From Gnetum montanum (taxonomy: Eukaryota; Streptophyta; Gnetopsida; Gnetales; Gnetaceae), in NCBI GenBank assembly GCA_015680685.1, contig MNCI01037593.1, forward strand, positions 50,576-114,575: a stretch of DNA of 64,000 nucleotides, read 5' to 3'. A program made the translations under genes and the position numbers. The notes below the pieces were generated by a model that was not told the origin of the DNA, ran no database searches, and worked only from the letters and a program-made list of their open reading frames with translations. This document shows positions 57,695 through 64,000 of this stretch, piece after piece (within the stretch, counting starts at the first letter, position 1; each line of letters begins with the position of its first letter).

Positions 57695-58908
57695 CTTAAA
57701 ACAAAAGTTGACAAAATTAAGGCAAAAATAACCTCTACAATGAAAGCATTGGTATTGAAAATGCCAAAAATAACTAACTCCATAACGCTAGTTCCCAACA
57801 TGAACAAAAATTTAGCCTTTTTGTCATGTTGACAAGAAATTAACATAGAAACAAAATAGTTTGACATTTCAATGAATATTTTACATGTAAGGTACTAAAG
57901 TAGGCATTACCATAAATAGTTGAGAAGAAACTAAGTTCTAACAAAACTTAGGAGGCAAAAATTGACAATGTTGAAAGCCTCACATGTGAAAATTTGCAAG
58001 AAGAGGTGATAAAATTATCCAAATAGGGCTCATACACTAGCCATAAGATTAGAAAAAAATTTCACAATAACTAAAACACAAATCTAGGATGCCTAGCACT
58101 GTTAGTATAGGCTAGAGGAGCCTAGAAATCTACATTAAAACTATAATTGATCAATATAGCTCCCATGGTTGGGAAAAGCCTCTAAAAAATTCTTAAAAAT
58201 TTATTTTTAACTCCAAAAATTGAGAAAGGATTATGGAAAGATAAATCATGCTCCAACACTACACCAGCAAGTTTGAAAAAATCAAACTTTAACTTAGCAT
58301 TGCATAGAATTTTACTAGGAAAACCTAGTTTATAGCAAAATGATTGTAGTAAAACCACTGGGGAAAATTTGTAAAAAATTCTAAATATTCCAAACTTCAT
58401 CTAGGACCCATGTACACTACATTGGCAACCTCTAGGGACCCTAGACATTGGTCATAGGAGACTAAGAAATTGCAAACACTATTAGCTTTTTTGGTAGAAA
58501 ATGTACAAAATTTTATAAAAATAAGCAAAAATGTTGTGCATTGGGTTGGGAGAAAATCAATAAAAAAATAAAAAAAAATAAAAATTCTTATTCCACCTCC
58601 AAAAAACTAAAAGGCCTCATACAGTAGTTCTATGTAGTCTAAAACCAAAATTTACATTCCATAAAGGCTATAAAAAATGTTAACATTTGGCCAAATTTAA
58701 CTAGAATTAGGGTAAAATGCTATAAATAGCCTTGGGAAAGAAACCTAAATCTCTGTTAAAACATGATCTAAAATCCAAATTTCATTTCAATAATAATCAT
58801 ACAACCTAACCTTGCATGCGATGTAGACAAAATGAAAAATTTCAACTGAAGCAAGCCTAGAGACAGGAAAACATTTCCACAATTTGAACAATGGTGAAAG
58901 ATGGGTAC
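57695..58908 (-). other. Intron 1 of gene X
   Basis: AT-rich sequence without conserved frames between exons 1 and 2. Y's intron 1 has about the same length (1394 vs 1214 bases) but different content. Confidence 0.5.
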
Positions 58909-59030
58909 CCAATAGTTCTTGATGAAGATCTACCTACAAAAGGATCAATAAGCTTGGATATGATTCGTATTACCTCATCTACATCATCCAATATTGGATT
59001 CTAGCTTATCAATCCCATCTTCCTTACCAT
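58909..59030 (-). pseudogene. Gene X exon 1
   Basis: ATG at 59028-59030 starts MVRKMGLIS, then a stop where Y has Leu, then NPILDDVDEVIRIISK. The exon ends at a GTACCC donor, as in Y. Confidence 0.7.
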
Positions 59031-59475
59031 AATTGCAGGAACTCAAAAGTTTTTTGTTTTGTTCTCAAAAAAAGCCCAGATTCTCACCTTTGTTATAACC
59101 ATGTTGTGCTTAGGGGTGGTACATGAAAAAATTACTGCTAAGTATTGGTTATTTGGGTTATAGTCATAAAATCTAGTCATTATATGCTACCCTTATGAAA
59201 TCAAGAAAGAAACAAGTTCACACATTGGGTTTCAGTGTTAAGAATCCTCTCCCAATACTTATGTGTTGTCAATGAATCCTTTATATGTTAGCAAATATAT
59301 TCGTCATGTTGTAGACTAAGAATAGATGAAGAAATAAGCCTTGTATGTTGAGTTTTGCTTAAAATTTTACTTCTTAAGGTAGTTTGGCCAAGGGTGGGCC
59401 TCATAAGACTTGGGAAAGAATACCAAGTAATTCCACACATTGGAATTTAGTACACAGACACTATGGAATCTTGTA
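59031..59475. other. Presumed 5' flank of gene X
   Basis: AT-rich sequence between gene X exon 1 and the hairpin array. A TATAATG-like site near 59181 on the minus strand lies about 150 bases upstream of the start codon. Nothing else is recognised. Confidence 0.35.
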
Positions 59476-60680
59476 CCACACATTGTGGTAGTGTGTGGGA
59501 TAGTGTGTAGACCCTAAACTATCCTTCTTTCTTGTCAAACTTGTCCATATGCGTCCTGGTGGGACCTAGAAGACCTTGAAAAATTTGGAAAAATTCCAAT
59601 GAACAAAACTTGTTCAAAATTTCTAAAGGTCATAGCATAAATGTTCACATGCCAAGGTTTCACCTTCCACATGCTATGGAAGTGCGTGGGGTAGCTTGTG
59701 AAGCCCACAAAAATACTAATCCTATCAGTATAGGTCATTCCTTATCCAAAATTATCAAACAAACTCCAAAACTTCTCTCATAGTTGAGATGATGCCCTAG
59801 AAGCCTAAACAGACCAAAAATAGAGTTGAAATCCATTGAAACTAACATGGGTAGGTCTCACATGATAGAGCACTTATCCCACACACTGTGGCGATGTGTT
59901 TGGTAGCATTTGAGCCTCTCACTACTAAACAAAAGGCTCAAAATTGCTCATTAGATGCCTTGTAGGCTCTACAAAATGTAAAATGGAAAGTTGATTAAAA
60001 ATATGACCTTGACAAGCTACCTAAGTTAGATCTTGGTTCTACATGCTGGGAACACATGTCCTAGATGCTGTGGCAACATGTGGAGTAGCATGTAAGGTTC
60101 TAGAAACTTCTAAACCTGCTCAATACATATCAAACTTTGCTCAATATGGTCAAGAAAATTACAGATCCTTCCATACACCTTGAATGCTATCATGGAAGTT
60201 TGAAACATTGAAAACCATGTGAAAAACACTTGTAAACTACTAAACCTTATCCCACATGTTGTGGCAGTATGTGGGGTTTGTAGCAAGATCTACCATGCCT
60301 AGAGTTACCCATAGGTTATCCAGCATGTTCCATAAGCCATAAAATGAAGGATTGACCAAAGATGCAATTCTTACAAGCTATAAAAATTGGGTCTTAATTC
60401 CACACATTAGGGTACTTTGTTCCACACATTGTGGCAACATGTGGAACAACATGTGGGGCTATAACAAGCCAAAACCTTGTACAAACTTGCCTATGCATAA
60501 TTCAAAAGAGTCAAACAAGACTTACACCAGCCTTGTGTAGCCTAGGTATGGTCAAACCAAGTAAAAAAAGCTCCAAACTTCGCCAGAATTATTCACATGC
60601 TTGGGAATGGGATCCCACATGCTATGGTGGTAGTCCAAATGGTCCACACACTCTAGGAACAATCCCCACATGCTGAGAAT
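59476..60680. repeat. Array of about 190-bp units with CCACA...TGTGG hairpins
   Basis: The motif CCACA(CA/TG)xxxTGG with CAGTGTGTGGGGTAGCATGTGG-like continuation occurs at 59476, 59667, 59879, about 60060, 60252, 60422 and 60614. Spacing is 170-212 bases. The same hairpin motif occurs in the U3 of G's LTR (29840-29953). Confidence 0.85.
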
Positions 60681-60984
60681 TCAATATATGAGCTTTTTAA
60701 AATGGTTTGAGAACAAAAGCGAGTTTCCAAATAGTTTACAACTAGTTTAAATGAGTTTTTTCCTATTTTAATTATTTTTATTAAATTTTTATTTATTCTA
60801 TTAGTTTACACAAGATTTTTCTTTATTTTTACAATATTTTTGCTTGTTTGAACAATTTATGGCTTGATTTTTCTAAATTTTGATTGATTTTGATAATTTA
60901 TAGCATATTTTTACTAATTTTTTATTTACTTTCATCATAAAATAAATAAATATTATTATTTAATACCACTTTCAACTGCCTTCG

Positions 60985-61560
60985 ACTTTGTGCAACCTCA
61001 TTTGACCCCATTATACATCATTTTCAAATATTTGATGATATTTTTCATCATTTTACTATCATTTGGTGTCATTTGACATCATTTGGCATGATTTTGGTCC
61101 ATTTCGATATCATTTGAAATCATTTAGTATTATTTTGATATGATTTGACACCATTGGGTATTATTTTGCCATCATTTGATGCCATTCCACATCATTTGAC
61201 ATTATTTTCATCATTTTTACCTTCAATTGATATCATTTTACCCGATATTAACATCACTTGTCCTTGTTTAATTTTGATTTGGCATAATTTGGTATCATTT
61301 GATGTCATTTAGTAGTATTAAGGCCTCATTTGACCTTGTTTGACATCATTTTGCATGGTTTTGACCTTCATTTGACCCTTATTCTATATCATTTGGAATT
61401 ATTTGGCCCTTATTCCACCTTGTCATAGCTCAATCTAACTTCTTTGGCCCTAATCCACCATGTTATGACCTCACCTAAGCCTCATTTTACCTTGTTTTAC
61501 TTCATGTTAACCCTATTTGGCTATGTTGTGCTTCATTATTGTAATATTTTGCATTATTTT
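60985..61560 (+). repeat. Degenerate minisatellite based on CATTTGA(C/T)(A/G)TCATTTG
   Basis: Short units of about 10-22 bases (TTTGACATCATTTGGCAT and variants) follow one another with little else between. It lies just upstream of the sense splice acceptor at 61620. Confidence 0.75.
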
Positions 61561-61609
61561 AACATTGTTTGATAATAAAGCAATACAAATACCAATTAAT
61601 GTACTTTTG

Positions 61610-61620
61610 TTAACATGTAG
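61610..61620 (+). promoter_or_regulatory. Sense-strand splice acceptor of element G
   Basis: TTAACATGTAG is followed by GACTGAATC and the pre-RT coding block. It corresponds to the acceptor of F at 43083. If used, it would join protease to RT and remove gene X and the arrays. Confidence 0.5.
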
Positions 61621-63570
61621 GACTGAATCAAGGATACATGAGCACAAGTTGACCTAACCTTGAACTTGAGTGGACCCTACAACACTGTTGAATGATCAAT
61701 TGACTTAGAATGCCTAGATCTTAAACATAGGAGCCTATTTGATCATATAGCCTCATTAGAGAAATTTCTTGAATATCTTGAATACATAGTGAAAACCCTT
61801 GACCTTGAGGTCAAAGAAATCATTGAGGATTCTCTAGTTGAGTTTCCTATTACAACCAACAATGGTGAGGAGAAAACACTAAAATTAAGTTTCTTACTAG
61901 AATCCCAAATAGCTCAAGACATCACCAAGATCCTTCAGGATAATGGTAAAGCCTTTGCTTGGTCATATGAAGATATGCCAAGACTTGACCCACATTTGGT
62001 GCATCATAATATTATATTTGATCCTAGTATCAAGCCTATTAAATAAAGGGTAGGCAAGATTAGACTAGATTTGGCCTTGGAAGTTCATAATTAGATCATG
62101 AAGATTTACTAAGTGGATTTCATCCATGCTATTTATTATGTGGATTGGGTGTCTAACATAGTGGTAGTCTCTAAGAAAAATGAGACTATTTGTATTTGTA
62201 TTGATTTTTGTGACCTAAACAAGGACATTGTTAAAGATCATTTACCTTTGTCTAGTATTGATTAACTTATCGATACTACAGTTGGACATGCCTTATTATC
62301 CTTTATGGATGGATTCTTGGAATATAACTAATTTAGGATTAACCCATAACATCAACTTTACATAACCTTCATGATCTCTTAGGAAACCTTCTATTATACA
62401 ATGATGTTATTTGATCTAAAAAATGTAGGAGCAACTTATCAATGAGCCATGAATCACATCTCCAGTGAATACATGTTAGGGTTATTTAGTGATTATGTTG
62501 ATGATATACTCATTAAATCCAAAATATCCATTGACCATGCACATGACCTAACCATAGTACTTCAATGATGTCTCAAATGAGAGCTTAGAATTAATCCTAA
62601 AAGGTATGTCTTCAACATCAAAATGGGTAACATGGTTAGTTTCATAGTATCCAAGGTAGGAATACAAGTCAACCTTGACAAGGTTAAGGCCATGACCAAA
62701 CTATCATCACCTAGAAATATTAATAAATTATGAGGTTTACAAGGTAGATTGTAATTTATTTTTAGGCTCTAGGATCATGGATAAGCTACACCTATGTGAC
62801 ACTTGCTTAAGAAGGGGGTTTACTATGAGTGGATTTACTAATGCCAAGAAGCATTTGACAACATTAAGTAAGAGTTGGCCTAATTACCTACCATGTATCA
62901 TTATAAAGATAAATCATTCTACATGTACCTTGTAATCTTTGAAACCTTCATAGCCTCTTTTCTCTATCAAAAATAAAATGATGGAACAAAATTACTTGTC
63001 TACTACTTGAGCCATGCATTGGTTGCTTATAAGACTCAATACAATGAGGTTAAGAAGAACTACCTAGCCCTGGTCTCCTCCTTGAGAAAGTAGAGACATT
63101 ACCTCTTTAGGAGCCAAGTTAACATCATATGCAAAGATAATATACTAAGAGTCATAATGACCAACATATATGAGAGTAGTTGTATAGCTCGGTGAAAGCC
63201 GATAATAGCTGAGTTTGACCTATAGTACATCTTCCAAGCTTTAATGAAAGGTCAATCTATAGCCATGAATTTCACAACTTCCCTACTTGAGGATAATGTA
63301 GCCATAGATCTGTAATTCCTTCATGAGCATGCCAATAATCTTAACAAGGTACTTGAAGGATATGAGGTCATCATGCACTTTGACGAAGCTTTAACTACCC
63401 ATGGAGCAAGTGTTGTTGTCATCATAACACTACCCTTTGGTGAGATCTACTTTTTTGCCTATCATTTCCATGTACTAACAATGTAGTAGAATATGAGTGA
63501 TTAGTTAGAGGAATGATGGTAGCTCATAACCTAGTGATTACATGTTTTATGATAAAAAGTGATTCATAGC
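61621..63570 (+). pseudogene. Pre-RT, reverse transcriptase and RNase H of element G
   Basis: The pre-RT block is open from 61789 to 62046 (TLDLEVKEIIEDSLVEFP, FAWSYEDMPRLDP). RT follows: YVDWVSNIVVVSKKNET, CIDFCDLNKDIVKDHLPL, HALLSFMDGF, then YVDDILIKSK with both catalytic Asp kept. RNase H reads SFYMYLVIFETFIASF and VYYLSHALVAY, with the plant-type domain start (VIMHFDEALTTHGASVVV) near 63370. Nearly every stop sits where F or the family has Gln, Arg or Trp. The copy is cut off by LTR H near 63610, so integrase is lost. Confidence 0.85.
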
Positions 63571-63613
63571 TAATGGTTAACTAAGTGATAGAAGTCTACA
63601 CATGCAAGACTAA

Positions 63614-64000
63614 TGACCAGCGAGTAGTCCCTACACCCAACCATACAAATCACTAGTGTTCACTAAGTGATCTAGTTGAATTTTGCAAACTTTAGCTTTC
63701 TAAGTACACATTAACTAGGTGGTAAATTTATGGATGTGATCATTATGTTCTCAGTTCTACTTGTGAGGTTCAATGGTATGGTTAAGTGTAACTACGACAC
63801 ATGACTTGTATAACTTTTATATTTTTATTCATTTATCCTAAGTGTGAAAATAAAGTAATTAAATTCCTAATTAATTTAGAAACTATATAATGCCTTAATT
63901 TAATCCTAACATAAGCATCTATTTCCACCTGCTGTTCACATCCTTGACATGTCGCAACGTTGCTAGGTTACCAAGCGTAAACACAACTAAGATTACCAAG
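63614..64000 (-). mobile_element. LTR of a further Athila-like element (H), partial
   Basis: TGACCAGCGAG, then CCCTACACCCAACCATACAAATCACTAG, match the R-U5 end of LTRs A, C and D. The block GGTTACCAAGC near 63965 matches C and D as well. No primer site lies before 63614, so this is the outer edge of a 3' LTR or solo LTR of a minus-strand element running past the right edge. It truncates element G. Confidence 0.7.

Larger units (their letters stand above)
35083..59030 (-). pseudogene. Gene X: antisense multi-exon gene of element G, split by element F
   Basis: This unknown gene runs opposite to G, between its protease and RT. Exons recognised: e1 59030-58909, e2 57694-57204, e3 from 57115, e4 about 56760-56227, e7 55023-54843 joined to 35924-35278 across element F, e8 35150-35083. 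All have counterparts in gene Y of element F (43569-48707). Shared splice sites include donor GTACCC after e1, GTAAGT after e2, and the acceptor before e8 in the same phase. The product has no recognised catalytic motif. It contains a hydrophobic middle (e2, e4), a C-terminal region likely to be coiled coil, and an acidic Pro-rich tail. Stops and frameshifts show it is dead in this copy. It is distinct from the antisense ORFs reported in Retand-like elements, which lie near the 3' LTR. Confidence 0.8.
29598..63613 (+). mobile_element. Element G, Ogre/Tat-like giant gypsy element, interrupted by F
   Basis: The order on the plus strand is: LTR, primer site, gag, protease (to 34580), antisense gene X with element F inside it, tandem arrays, sense splice acceptor (61620), RT and RNase H (to about 63570). 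Integrase and the 3' LTR are lost where LTR H begins at 63614. Without F, G would span about 15 kb here. G and F are one family: Gag, post-protease, pre-RT and antisense-gene blocks all match. The left edge is approximate. Confidence 0.75.

Overview
The window looks like heterochromatic nuclear DNA of a large-genome seed plant. It is AT-rich, has no intact host gene, and is filled with old, nested Ty3/gypsy retrotransposons full of stops and frameshifts. The only host-gene sequence recognised is a broken piece of an auxin response factor of the ARF10/16 type. Its divergence from angiosperm copies, and the age and size of the elements, suggest a gymnosperm, but this is a weak inference. Two assembly gaps are present (32847-33399 and 49725-50620).

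Left half (1-29 kb): Athila-like elements on the minus strand, with primer sites complementary to the 3' end of tRNA-Asp. Element A (gag, primer site and 5' LTR, 1-2359) runs off the left edge. A minus-strand LINE remnant (2867-4870) follows. Element B/D has a partial 3' LTR at 6240-6448, pol at about 8.6-12.25 kb, gag in pieces, and a 5' LTR at 28177-29005. Its gag is split twice. One insertion (about 12.6-15.76 kb) holds the ARF fragment and a solo LTR. The other is element C (16801-27162), which carries an env-like ORF (17845-19560) but has lost its RT and most of its RNase H.

Right half (29-63.6 kb): two giant Ogre/Tat-like gypsy elements of one family, nested in each other. Element G is on the plus strand: LTR ending 30638, primer site 30644, gag and protease to 34580, RT and RNase H at 61621-63570. 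Element F is on the minus strand and spans 35925-54842. It has a recognisable LTR pair, primer site, polypurine tract and a perfect 5-bp target duplication CACAA. A further Athila-type LTR (H, from 63614) truncates G and runs off the right edge.

The outstanding feature is a second gene carried by both giant elements. It lies on the opposite strand, between protease and reverse transcriptase. In F it is gene Y (43569-48707, plus strand). In G it is gene X (59030 down to 35083, minus strand), which F interrupts. X and Y share the start codon region, exon 1 length, several splice sites, protein blocks in most exons and an acidic, proline-rich tail before the stop. The sense strand has a splice-acceptor-like site just upstream of the RT exon in both elements (43082 in F, 61621 in G). 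The antisense gene therefore appears to lie inside a sense intron like the one known between protease and RT in Ogre elements. F inserted in exon 7 of X; reading across the F target site restores an exon that matches Y.

Both giant elements also carry arrays of short hairpin motifs in their LTRs and again near the antisense gene, plus several minisatellites. Open reading frames elsewhere are mostly shadows of these decayed genes.
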